Shown here piece by piece: positions 1 through 6,747 of a stretch of 16,345 bases of DNA; the stretch's first letter is position 1; the number at the start of each line of letters is the position of its first letter. A program made the position numbers and the translations under genes. Under the pieces are notes generated by a model. That model was not told where the DNA came from, searched no databases, and worked only from the letters and a program-made list of their open reading frames with translations. The stretch is from NCBI GenBank assembly GCA_036264445.1, contig DATAQW010000170.1, forward strand, positions 1 through 16,345, read 5' to 3'. This stretch comes from Pseudacidobacterium sp036264445. GTDB taxonomy: Bacteria > Acidobacteriota > Terriglobia > Terriglobales > Acidobacteriaceae.

Positions 1-22
1 ATAAGAAACTGCAGCGCTTCAC
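1..22 (-). CDS. Possible start of a leftward gene running off the left edge (partial)
   Basis: On the minus strand a GGAGGG sequence (27-32) lies four bases before a GTG (20-22). The frame from there reads M-K-R-C-S-F-L and stays open to the window edge. An ATG at 34 in another frame is an alternative, and a TATAAA-like hexamer lies just upstream. The charged-then-hydrophobic beginning would suit a signal peptide, but only seven codons are visible. This is a guess from the ribosome-binding site and frame, not a recognised gene. Confidence 0.22.
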
Positions 23-134
23 AACGCCCTCCATTTATACCGTAAGAAGCTTCGCTCAATTCGACGCAAAATGGAACCGCGAGTTACAACGTCCAGGCGC
101 AATTTACTCACGGTTGGCCGTAACCACCCCAAGT

Positions 135-170
135 TTGTCATGCTGAGCAAAGCGCTGAAGCCGGGGTTTC
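135..170 (+). repeat. Dispersed intergenic repeat, TTGTCATGCTGA type
   Basis: The stretch begins TTGTCATGCTGAGCAAAGCG and matches, imperfectly, the stretch beginning TTGTCATCCTGACCGGAGCG at 1005. Both lie in intergenic DNA flanking fabG. I recall such GTCATCCTGA-type repeats as common in acidobacterial intergenic regions, but I could not check this. No coding function is apparent. Confidence 0.5.
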
Positions 171-178
171 TCTGGAAT

Positions 179-231
179 GCGCAGTCTTCTCGTTCTGCGC
201 CGAAGGCGCGTATGCCTGGACGGCCAGTCCC
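179..231 (+). repeat. Multi-hairpin dispersed repeat, copy 1
   Basis: Three short inverted repeats follow one another. GCGCAG (179-184) pairs with CTGCGC (195-200). GCGCC (197-201) pairs with GGCGC (205-209) around GAA. CTGG (216-219) pairs with CCAG (224-227) around ACGG. The first two overlap, so they would compete. The portion 197-231 recurs almost unchanged, in the same orientation, at 6692-6726 upstream of coaD. It sits just past the fabG stop codon, where it could act as a transcript-end structure for the leftward gene. Confidence 0.65.
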
Positions 232-978
232 TCAACCCATGTACATGCCGCCATTCACATCGAGCACGTGTCCGGTGATATAAGCAGCTTCATCGGAAGC
301 AAGAAACCTCACGGCATGGGCAATATCTTCATCGCTCCCGGCACGACCCAGCGGAATATGCGTCAACATCGCGGCGCGTTGCTTTTCATCAAGCACAGCA
401 GTCATCGAAGTTTCAATGTACCCCGGAGCAACTGCATTGGCAGTGATATTGCGCGAAGCCAGTTCACGCGCCAGCGATTTGGTAAAACCGATCAGCCCTG
501 CCTTGCTTGCAGCATAGTTCGCCTGTCCTGCCTGCCCCGTCTCGCCAACGACGCTTGAGATATTGATGATTCGTCCCCAGCGCGCCTTCATCATGGAACC
601 GACCAGCGCCTGCGTCAGCAGAAACGTTCCCGTCAGGTTCGTGGTCATTACATCGTCCCAGTCCGCGCGCTTCATGCGCAGCAGCAGTGTGTCACGCGTA
701 ATACCGGCATTGTTCACAAGGATATGTACGCCGCCAAAGTGCTCCACCACAGCCTTCGCGGTCGCCTTGATCGATTCTTCGCCCGCAACATCCAGCGCAA
801 ACGTCTTTGCCGTTCCGCTATGCGCAGCAATCTCGGCAGCCACTTCATTCAGCTTCGATTCATTGCGGGCAGCCAGCGCAACACTCGCGCCGGCGCGTGC
901 CAGCGCAATCGCGCAAGCACGGCCGATCCCCTGAGATGCCCCGGTAACAAGCGCAATTTTTCCTACTAACGATGCCAC
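232..978 (-). CDS. fabG: 3-oxoacyl-[acyl-carrier-protein] reductase
   Basis: This cytoplasmic short-chain dehydrogenase/reductase would reduce 3-oxoacyl-ACP to 3-hydroxyacyl-ACP with NADPH in the fatty-acid elongation cycle. Its 248 residues are the usual FabG length. The nucleotide-binding motif TGASQGIG is at residues 12-19, NNAG at 89-92 and the FabG-like ITRD at 93-96. The catalytic tetrad is Asn114, Ser142, Tyr155 and Lys159. The C-terminal part GYIETSMT and the final VNGGMYMG are typical of FabG rather than of general SDR proteins. The start codon is GTG (976-978), preceded by GGAGAAG at a suitable distance. It stands downstream of the DUF2071 gene on the same strand with a 162-base gap, so co-transcription is possible but not shown. 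No acpP or fabF is visible to confirm a fab operon, so another SDR substrate cannot be excluded. Confidence 0.9.
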   Translation of the reverse strand: MASLVGKIALVTGASQGIGRACAIALARAGASVALAARNESKLNEVAAEIAAHSGTAKTFALDVAGEESIKATAKAVVEHFGGVHILVNNAGITRDTLLLRMKRADWDDVMTTNLTGTFLLTQALVGSMMKARWGRIINISSVVGETGQAGQANYAASKAGLIGFTKSLARELASRNITANAVAPGYIETSMTAVLDEKQRAAMLTHIPLGRAGSDEDIAHAVRFLASDEAAYITGHVLDVNGGMYMG

Positions 979-1004
979 AATTCTTCTCCAGTATTTTTAT
1001 TGCC

Positions 1005-1050
1005 TTGTCATCCTGACCGGAGCGCCAGAGGCGCGGAGCGGAGGGAGCGG
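1005..1050 (+). repeat. Dispersed intergenic repeat, TTGTCATCCTGA type
   Basis: The stretch begins TTGTCATCCTGACCGGAGCG and continues as a run rich in GGAGCG and GCGGAG units. It resembles the stretch at 135-170. It lies in the 162-base gap upstream of fabG. Part of it, GGAGCGCC...GGCGCGGAGCG, is weakly self-complementary. It has the look of the short repeats scattered through acidobacterial intergenic DNA. I see no small gene in this gap that I can support. Confidence 0.5.
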
Positions 1051-1140
1051 CAGTTTGTTTCATGTTGCAAGGAACGATTCATGAGCCAAACGAAAATTAT
1101 AGAGGCTCAGCCACAAACATCGGTGCGAGAAGAGAATCAG

Positions 1141-1938
1141 TCAGAGCGGTTTAGCCACAGGCACCGGAGCGCTCGCCGCATGTTTCGCCAATCCGGGCAG
1201 CAGTTCCAGTTCCCAGATATATACAACCAGCTCGCGCGCATAGTGCAACAGAGGTTTCGTATCTGGCAGGCGAATGCCATGCGCGCGCGGCAATTCGTTC
1301 AATTCAATCTCGGCTTCAGCCATTTCCAGAGGCCATGGCATATGGTGAATGTTTCCGCGATGGATCGTGCCACGCTTGTCTGTCGTATAGAGGCAATACC
1401 GTTCAGTGAGAAAACTCTCGATGCCGCCCTTCATGCTCGGCTGGCACAGACTCCGGTACGTCGCGCGAAATCGGACATTATGCAAAGTGAGCAGCCGGGT
1501 GCTCTCGTAGTGAAACTCGCGGTCATCTTTCGACTCAATGCTCATCTGCGCCCAGTAATACGGCAACCTGAAGAAGGTCCGCGCAACGGCCACTGCCGCG
1601 GGATTCGCCGCATCGAGCGAAAAGAAATATACGCCGGCCATGTTTGAGTGTCGCTCGCGCACATATGTCCGCAGATTGAGCTCGGGAAAATGATTTGCTC
1701 CGGGAATCAGCGGCATCCCGCGGAACCGGATGCGGTCCATCCAGAAGGGAACCACACCGACCCACGCTGAGCCATCAAACGTATCGACAGAAAGTCCCGG
1801 AGGCAGAAGCTGCGCAATCTCACCCGCGGGAACAGGCCAATGCGCAAATAGAAGATTGTTCCAACGCTGGGTCATCGCCCATGCAGCAGAAGGCAGCGGC
1901 CAGGGCCGGTGGCTTGTCTCCGTAAGGATATCCTTCAT
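1141..1938 (-). CDS. DUF2071 (YqjF-like) protein of unknown function
   Basis: The protein has 265 residues from the chosen ATG. It matches my memory of the DUF2071/YqjF family: an opening 'RPWPLPSAAWAM.Q.WNNLLFAHWPVP', then 'LLPPGLSVDTFDGSAWVGVVPFWM', then 'FPELNLRTYV' and 'GVYFFSLDA'. These segments are the recognisable family landmarks, spread over the first half. The fold is thought to resemble acetoacetate decarboxylase, but no reaction is established that I know of. No signal peptide or membrane segment is seen, so it is probably cytoplasmic. The start is uncertain. ATG at 1936-1938 is closest to the conserved region, ATG at 1957-1959 is in frame, and the frame stays open to 2079, but that longest version would overlap the divergent ThyX-like gene. 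No good ribosome-binding site distinguishes them. Confidence 0.75.
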   Translation of the reverse strand: MKDILTETSHRPWPLPSAAWAMTQRWNNLLFAHWPVPAGEIAQLLPPGLSVDTFDGSAWVGVVPFWMDRIRFRGMPLIPGANHFPELNLRTYVRERHSNMAGVYFFSLDAANPAAVAVARTFFRLPYYWAQMSIESKDDREFHYESTRLLTLHNVRFRATYRSLCQPSMKGGIESFLTERYCLYTTDKRGTIHRGNIHHMPWPLEMAEAEIELNELPRAHGIRLPDTKPLLHYARELVVYIWELELLPGLAKHAASAPVPVAKPL

Positions 1939-2044
1939 GTCCTGAGAGTTCTTGACCATAAGACGCGCCGTAACCTGCTGAAGTTGCAGCTTTTGTGTTT
2001 GGGGCGTCTCTTCCAGAGGCAAATGCCGTATTCTGGTTGCCAAC

Positions 2045-3622
2045 ATGCCTGAATCCGTAGCTGAACCCGTTGCCGTCACGCCAGCCGAGCCTCAAAACCA
2101 GACAGAAGTGTTTGCCGTGCATGGCGCCGACCCCGAGGTTCTGGCCTACGCCATGGCCAAATATTCGCGCTCGGCGCTGTCGATGAAGGACTCGCTCAAG
2201 GAAATCAGCAGCCAGCGCGCCGAGCAGTTCCTCAACACATTCTATTTCCAATACGGCCATCGTTCGATCGCCGATTTGGCCCACATCGCCTTCGCCATTG
2301 AGAGACTATCACTGCTGGCTGCTATTTCTCTCGTCGACGAGCAGCGCTGGGACGGCCAGGAGCGTTCCACCCGCTACCAGAATTTCAAAAAAAGCAGCTG
2401 GTTTTTACCCAATTTTGGCGCAAATAATGACGCAAAAACGCTGTTTTCGAACCAGATTGAGGCGCTTTTCGGCGCATATCACGGCATTTCCGAGGGCATG
2501 TCCGAGTACTTAAAGACCCAGGTCGCCAAGCCTGCTGAAATGAAGCAGGAGAGCTACGACCGGACTCTCCGGGCAAGAGCTTTTGACGTGGCCCGCTACC
2601 TGCTCCCATTAGCGACAAACACCTCGCTTGGCCAGATCGTCAACGCCCGCACGCTTGAAACGCAGGTCTCGCGCCTGCTCTCAAGTCCGTATGAGGAAAT
2701 CCGTCAATTAGGAGAACGTCTCCGCGCCGCCGCTACCGGAGTAGCCTGGAATGTCCACGGAGAAGAATTAGCCAGCTTGCAGCGCGAGATCGCTGCTCTT
2801 GATCCCGCATTAGCTTCGAAGGCCGAATCACTGCTGGCTCGCGATGTCCGAACCGCTCCGACATTAGTCAAATACGCCGCGCCCAGCAATTACGAAATTG
2901 AAACCCGCCGCGAACTCGCGCAAGCCGCAGCAACGTTGATGAAAGACGCAGCCATCGAGCCTGCCCCTGTCGTGGATTTGGTCGAGCGCGAAGAATCTCT
3001 CGAAGTAGAGCTGGCAACTACGCTGCTCTATAGAGCCTGCCACTATTCCTACCGCCAGCTCCGTGAGCATGTAGCAGCATTAAATGAAGCAAGGCGCAAT
3101 GAGATCATCGCCCTCGGCACGCGCCATCGCGGCAGACACGACGAATTATTGCGCGAATTCTCAGCAGGACAAACTCTCCGCTTCGACATCCTCATGGATA
3201 TCGGCGGATTCCGTGACATGCACCGTCATCGCCGCTGTGTACAGGTGATTCAGGGCTACACCACCGCCCACGGCTACGACATCCCACAAGGCGTAGCTGA
3301 AGCCGGACTGCAACCGCACTACGAGTCAGCCATGAAGGCAGCCTTCAGTACGCACGAGCAATTAGCAAAAAGCCCTGCGCCGGAAGCAGCACAATCTGCC
3401 GACTACGTCCTGCCGCTGGGCACGCATATACGCGCCCTCTTCAAGATGGACTTCGCTGAAGCCGTCTATATCTCCGAGCTGCGCTCGCAACAGCAGGGAC
3501 ACTTCTCCTATCGTCGCATCGCCTGGGAGATGTATCAGGCCGTGAAAAAACAGCACCCGACACTGGCTGAGTATTTCCGCGTGACGGACATAAACGAGCC
3601 GGTGGATTTGCTCAAGAGATAA
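2045..3622 (+). CDS. Tandem-domain ThyX-like protein (flavin-dependent thymidylate synthase family)
   Basis: At 525 residues this is about twice the usual ThyX length and appears to hold two ThyX-type domains. The N-terminal domain (about 20-235) has QYGHRS (69-74), QERSTRY (105-111), matching the end of the ThyX signature RHRxxSxNExSxRY, and VNARTL (199-204). The signature's RHR position reads Asp98-Glu99-Gln100 instead. The C-terminal domain (about 320-512) keeps Arg394-His395-Arg396 and LPLGTHIR (456-463) but lacks the ExSxRY loop and the NAR motif. In ThyX, RHR binds flavin while the ExSxR loop and the NAR arginine contact dUMP, and sites form between subunits. One composite site per chain is therefore conceivable (inference). 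Activity is unproven, and a non-catalytic role is the alternative. I recall long ThyX-like proteins of similar size in Chlamydia, not checked. A TATTCT hexamer (2029-2034) lies ten bases before the ATG, with no clear ribosome-binding site. The gene overlaps the SnoaL-like gene's unit by a one-base gap. Confidence 0.85.
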   Translation: MPESVAEPVAVTPAEPQNQTEVFAVHGADPEVLAYAMAKYSRSALSMKDSLKEISSQRAEQFLNTFYFQYGHRSIADLAHIAFAIERLSLLAAISLVDEQRWDGQERSTRYQNFKKSSWFLPNFGANNDAKTLFSNQIEALFGAYHGISEGMSEYLKTQVAKPAEMKQESYDRTLRARAFDVARYLLPLATNTSLGQIVNARTLETQVSRLLSSPYEEIRQLGERLRAAATGVAWNVHGEELASLQREIAALDPALASKAESLLARDVRTAPTLVKYAAPSNYEIETRRELAQAAATLMKDAAIEPAPVVDLVEREESLEVELATTLLYRACHYSYRQLREHVAALNEARRNEIIALGTRHRGRHDELLREFSAGQTLRFDILMDIGGFRDMHRHRRCVQVIQGYTTAHGYDIPQGVAEAGLQPHYESAMKAAFSTHEQLAKSPAPEAAQSADYVLPLGTHIRALFKMDFAEAVYISELRSQQQGHFSYRRIAWEMYQAVKKQHPTLAEYFRVTDINEPVDLLKR

Positions 3623-3623
3623 A

Positions 3624-3971
3624 ATGTCCGCAGAAACCGACCTTCTCCGCCATGTCTATGCTGCCTTCAATCGGCGCGAAATCGATGCAGTGCTTGAGAA
3701 AATGCATCCGGAAGTCGATTGGCCCAACGGCATGGAGGGTGGCCGCGTCGTCGGGCACAATGCTGTCCGCGACTACTGGATCCGCCAGTTCAAAATCCTG
3801 AACCCTCATGTAGAGCCGAAAAGCTTCAGAACAGAGCAGGATGGCCGCATTGCCGTAGAGGTGCATCAGGTAGTCCACGACATATCAGGAGAACTGCTTT
3901 TCGATCGCATGATCGAGCATGTCTATTCCATTGAAAACGGCCTGATCCGGAGTATGGAGATTCGCGACTGA
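3624..3971 (+). CDS. SnoaL-like / NTF2-fold small protein
   Basis: This 115-residue protein opens 'ETDLLRHVYAAFNRREIDAVLEKMHPEVDWPNG', the usual first helices and cone-shaped entry of the SnoaL/ketosteroid-isomerase-like (NTF2 fold) family. It ends with the strand 'FDRMIEHVYSIENGLIRSMEI', also typical. Family members are isomerases, cyclases, hydrolases or non-catalytic ligand binders, so no substrate can be given. It begins one base after the ThyX-like stop codon, which makes translational coupling likely, although a metabolic link between the two is not obvious. The site AAGAGAT upstream is a modest ribosome-binding site. There is no signal peptide, so it should be cytoplasmic. Confidence 0.75.
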   Translation: MSAETDLLRHVYAAFNRREIDAVLEKMHPEVDWPNGMEGGRVVGHNAVRDYWIRQFKILNPHVEPKSFRTEQDGRIAVEVHQVVHDISGELLFDRMIEHVYSIENGLIRSMEIRD

Positions 3972-4036
3972 AGCCGGGCGGATTTTTCAGCAATCCACTT
4001 GTCTTTTTCGTTCCAAACAAGTAAAAGCATTTACTA

Positions 4037-5332
4037 ATGGGAAATTTCCTTGCCATTGCTGCCGGACTCCTCTCAACCACACTTGTCCTGAACCCGATAC
4101 AAGCGCAGACAAGCGACGGCAAGGGCGCATACGCCACCGGACACTACCGCAATCTTTTCGCGGAAAATGGCCACTCCGAAAAAGAGATCGACGCCAAGAT
4201 CAACACCGCCTTCGAGCAACTCTTTCATGGCGACCCAGACACCCAGACCGTCTACTATCCTGCCGGCAAAAACGCGAACGGGCCGCTCGCTTACCTCACC
4301 GATGTCGCCAATCACGACGTGCGCACTGAGGGCATGTCCTACGGGATGATGATCACCGTCCAGCTCAACAAGAAGCCCGAGTTCGACGCGTTGTGGAACT
4401 GGGCGAAGACCTACATGTACATCAGCGACCTGAACCACCCCTCCTATGGATACTTCTCCTGGTCCTGCAAAACCGACGGTACGCCTAACGAGGAAACAGC
4501 TGCCCCGGATGGCGAAGAATACTTCGTGATGTCGCTCTACTTTGCCGCAGCGCGTTGGGGCAATGGCGCAGGGATCTACAACTACAAGCAGCAGGCCGAC
4601 GAATTGCTGACCACCATGCGCCATCGCGCGGTAAAATCTGGCCCGACACGCTTTGGCACGCGGACGGTTGGCAACGAGGTGAGCGAAGAAGCAAAAATGA
4701 TTCGCTTTGTGCCCGGCGTGGATCGGGGCAATTTTACGGACCCCTCCTACCACTTGCCCGCGTTCTATGAACTATGGGCGCGCTGGGGACCGGTCGAGGA
4801 TCGCCAGTTCTGGGCCCAGGCCGCCGAGGCCAGCCGCAGCTTTTTCCCAAAAACCGCGAATGCAACCACCGGCCTCACTCCCGCCTATGCAAATTTTGAC
4901 GGCACTCCGCACACTTCAAGATTTCCGCAGTCCTCGATCTTCGGCTTCGACTCCTGGCGCACAGCCAGCAACTGGTCGGTCGACTGGTCCTGGTGGCGAA
5001 AGGCCCCGGTAGAGCCGGAACTGAGCGACCGCATACAAAAGTTCTTTGAGTCCCAGGGCCTCAACAGTTATGGAGATGTCTACGCGCTTGATGGCAAAGT
5101 GGTCGAAGCCCGGCACTCCACCGGACTCGTGGCAACGAACGCCGTCGCCAGCCTGGCGGCGACTGATAAAAAGCGTTCGCGGGAATTTGTAGAAGCCCTC
5201 TGGAACACCCCCATCCCATCCGGCCACGAGCGTTACTACGACGGCATGCTCTACATCATGAGCCTGATGCATGTCAGTGGCCACTTCCGCATCTGGCCAT
5301 TGCATGGAACGGACACGCTTTCCGCGTCATAA
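4037..5332 (+). CDS. Secreted glycoside hydrolase family 8, reducing-end xylose-releasing exo-oligoxylanase type
   Basis: This 431-residue protein follows the layout of the Rex-type GH8 enzymes (Bacillus halodurans Rex), which remove xylose from the reducing end of xylo-oligosaccharides by inversion. Landmarks are 'HYRNLFAENGHSEKEID' (36-52), 'VRTEGMSYGMM' with the expected general acid Glu98, 'APDGEEYFVMSLYFAAARWG' (156-175), 'DPSYHLPAFYELWARWG' (235-251), 'GFDSWRTASNW' with the expected base Asp305, and 'RHSTGLVATNAVASLA' with His360, matching the histidine linked to Rex specificity. The (alpha/alpha)6 barrel fills the mature chain. Residues 1-23 form a signal-like segment ending Ile-Gln-Ala before Gln24, but its start MGNF carries no positive charge. 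No in-frame start exists upstream, because a TAA lies at 4022-4024. That could mean periplasmic export with a weak signal or an unprocessed N-terminus. It is 65 bases behind the SnoaL-like gene. An endo-acting GH8 is the alternative but fits less well. Confidence 0.88.
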   Translation: MGNFLAIAAGLLSTTLVLNPIQAQTSDGKGAYATGHYRNLFAENGHSEKEIDAKINTAFEQLFHGDPDTQTVYYPAGKNANGPLAYLTDVANHDVRTEGMSYGMMITVQLNKKPEFDALWNWAKTYMYISDLNHPSYGYFSWSCKTDGTPNEETAAPDGEEYFVMSLYFAAARWGNGAGIYNYKQQADELLTTMRHRAVKSGPTRFGTRTVGNEVSEEAKMIRFVPGVDRGNFTDPSYHLPAFYELWARWGPVEDRQFWAQAAEASRSFFPKTANATTGLTPAYANFDGTPHTSRFPQSSIFGFDSWRTASNWSVDWSWWRKAPVEPELSDRIQKFFESQGLNSYGDVYALDGKVVEARHSTGLVATNAVASLAATDKKRSREFVEALWNTPIPSGHERYYDGMLYIMSLMHVSGHFRIWPLHGTDTLSAS

Positions 5333-5353
5333 CTGCTTAATCTGGGATCGTTT

Positions 5354-5403
5354 GCAAGTGACCAACGGGGACGGAATGGCAAGTGAACTTGCATCTGTTC
5401 GCT
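5354..5403 (+). promoter_or_regulatory. Candidate operator repeats upstream of recA
   Basis: Several symmetries are packed over the recA -35 region. GCAAGT (5379-5384) and ACTTGC (5387-5392) form a perfect inverted repeat around GA. AGTGAAC (5382-5388) and GTTCGCT (5397-5403) form a near-perfect one around eight bases. GCAAGTGA occurs at 5354-5361 and again at 5379-5386, 25 bases apart. The second inverted repeat contains GAAC and GTTC half-sites reminiscent of LexA boxes, but the eight-base gap is not the four of Gram-positive boxes. A damage-responsive operator is an inference from position. Confidence 0.5.
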
Positions 5404-5417
5404 GCAATAGTTACTAT
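5389..5417 (+). promoter_or_regulatory. recA promoter, sigma-70 type
   Basis: A -35 hexamer TTGCAT (5389-5394) and a -10 hexamer TACTAT (5412-5417) are separated by exactly 17 bases. Transcription would begin near 5424-5426, giving a leader of about 115 bases before the recA start codon. The -35 lies inside the inverted repeats described at 5354-5403, so a protein bound there would block polymerase. No other hexamer pair in the 206-base gap is as good. Confidence 0.65.
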
Positions 5418-5538
5418 AGTTTTTGATTTTTCTTCGCCCCTTCAGAAATGAGTGCTAGAATCGCCTCAAATTCGTACATTTCCTCAAGCATCACGCGTAT
5501 TCTGGCGCAAAACCGCGCCTTAGGATTGGAGAACTATC

Positions 5539-6615
5539 GTGGCAGATGACCGTACCCGCGCCGTAGAACTGGCGCTTTCACAGATCGAGAAGCAATTCGG
5601 CAAAGGCTCCATTATGCGCCTCGGCAGCAAAGAGGCCGTGGTGCCTATTTCGACCATTTCCACCGGCTCGATCTCCTTTGACGCCGCGCTCGGCGTCGGC
5701 GGAGTGCCGCGTGGCCGCGTGATCGAAATCTTCGGCCCTGAATCTTCGGGCAAAACCACCATTACCCTCCAGATCATTGCCGAGGCCCAGAAGGCAGGTG
5801 GCATGGCGGCCTTCGTCGACGCCGAACACGCACTTGACCCCATTTATGCGAAAAAACTGGGCGTCGACGTGGACAACCTGCTTGTCTCGCAGCCCGACTA
5901 CGGCGAACAGGCGCTTGAAATCACGGAAGCCCTCGTCCGCTCCGGCGCGATTGACGTGCTGGTGGTTGACTCAGTGGCCGCGCTCGTCCCCAAAGCCGAA
6001 CTCGACGGCGAAATGGGTGACTCTCACGTTGGTTTGCAGGCCCGCCTTATGTCGCAGGCGCTGCGCAAGCTTACCGGAACGGTTTCGAAGTCGCGCACCT
6101 GCCTGATCTTCATCAACCAGATCCGTGAAAAGATCGGCGTCATGTTCGGCAACCCGGAAACCACGACCGGAGGCCGCGCCCTCAAATTTTATTCGACGGT
6201 CCGCATCGATATCCGCCGCATTTCCGCGGTCAAGGAAGGCGACGTGGTTGTCGGAGCCCGCACCAAAGTCAAGATCGTCAAGAACAAGGTGGCTGCTCCT
6301 TTCCGTGAAGCCGAGTTCGACATCCTCTACGGAGAAGGCATCTCGCGCGAAGGAGACGTGCTCGACTTGGCAGTAGCCAACAACATCGTCGAGAAGTCCG
6401 GCGCATGGTACAGCTTCTCTGGGGAACGCATCGGCCAGGGCCGCGAAAACGTCCGCCAATACCTCAAGGACAACAAGGAAACCTTCGCCAAAATCGACAC
6501 AGAACTTCGCCAGAAACTGAAGATTGGCGCGCCTGCTGCCCCAGAAATCCCGGCTGTCCCTGTGAACGGAGCCGCAGCCGCCCAGGAGGCTGTGCGACCT
6601 GCCAGGCGGCAGTAA
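5539..6615 (+). CDS. recA: RecA recombinase
   Basis: RecA forms filaments on single-stranded DNA, drives ATP-dependent strand exchange and activates the SOS response. The 358-residue chain carries Walker A GPESSGKTT (66-74), catalytic Glu96 in DAEHALD, Walker B LVVDSVAALVP (141-151), and the loop regions around 'DGEMGDSHVGLQARLMSQALRKL' (156-178) and 'INQIREKIGVMFGNPETTTGGRALKFY' (192-218). The C-terminal domain is present. The tail is unusual: after about residue 330 it is Ala/Pro-rich and ends in R-P-A-R-R-Q, without the acidic residues that restrain the E. coli enzyme. The start codon is GTG (5539-5541), with GGAG at 5528-5531. The gene has its own promoter and a following hairpin terminator, so it is probably transcribed alone. 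Confidence 0.98.
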   Translation: MADDRTRAVELALSQIEKQFGKGSIMRLGSKEAVVPISTISTGSISFDAALGVGGVPRGRVIEIFGPESSGKTTITLQIIAEAQKAGGMAAFVDAEHALDPIYAKKLGVDVDNLLVSQPDYGEQALEITEALVRSGAIDVLVVDSVAALVPKAELDGEMGDSHVGLQARLMSQALRKLTGTVSKSRTCLIFINQIREKIGVMFGNPETTTGGRALKFYSTVRIDIRRISAVKEGDVVVGARTKVKIVKNKVAAPFREAEFDILYGEGISREGDVLDLAVANNIVEKSGAWYSFSGERIGQGRENVRQYLKDNKETFAKIDTELRQKLKIGAPAAPEIPAVPVNGAAAAQEAVRPARRQ

Positions 6616-6633
6616 AGGCACTCAAGCTGTTAT

Positions 6634-6661
6634 ATGGCAGGCCAAAATGACCTGCCATTTT
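6634..6661 (+). terminator. Rho-independent terminator after recA
   Basis: ATGGCAGG (6634-6641) and CCTGCCAT (6651-6658) form a perfect 8-base-pair stem with a nine-base loop, followed by TTTT (6658-6661) that overlaps the last stem base. It begins 18 bases past the recA stop codon. The T run is short, so termination may be partial, and read-through into coaD is possible. Confidence 0.65.
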
Positions 6662-6691
6662 CCTCCTACGCTGAAAATTCTTTGGTAAATG

Positions 6692-6726
6692 GCGCCGAAA
6701 GGCGCGTGTGCCTGGACGGCCAGTCC
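6692..6726 (+). repeat. Multi-hairpin dispersed repeat, copy 2
   Basis: This is the second copy of the element at 197-231, in the same orientation, with one inserted A in the first loop and one A-to-G change between the hairpins. GCGCC pairs with GGCGC, and CTGG pairs with CCAG. It ends seven bases before the TACAAT hexamer that precedes coaD, so here it lies upstream of a gene rather than downstream. Confidence 0.65.
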
Positions 6727-6732
6727 CACTGC

Positions 6733-6738
6733 TACAAT
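6733..6738 (+). promoter_or_regulatory. Candidate -10 element directly before coaD
   Basis: TACAAT lies nine bases before the coaD GTG, so transcription could start at or next to the start codon and give a leaderless message. No convincing -35 is seen at the usual distance; the position is filled by the second hairpin of the repeat at 6692-6726. Confidence 0.35.
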
Positions 6739-6747
6739 TCCTTTGGC

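Noticed and set aside
1000..1647. 215-codon plus-strand frame
   Set aside because: It lies opposite the DUF2071 gene and starts inside the dispersed repeat. The DUF2071 frame has recognisable family segments, so this is an antisense shadow.
4073..4753. 226-codon minus-strand frame opposite the GH8 gene
   Set aside because: The GH8 frame carries all catalytic landmarks. The opposite frame is open only because of codon bias.
5382..5403. Classical Gram-positive LexA box (GAAC-N4-GTTC) at recA
   Set aside because: The half-sites are present, but the gap is eight bases, not four, so it is reported only as a candidate operator.
5971..6621. 216-codon minus-strand frame opposite recA
   Set aside because: recA is certain on the other strand, and the antisense protein has no recognisable features.
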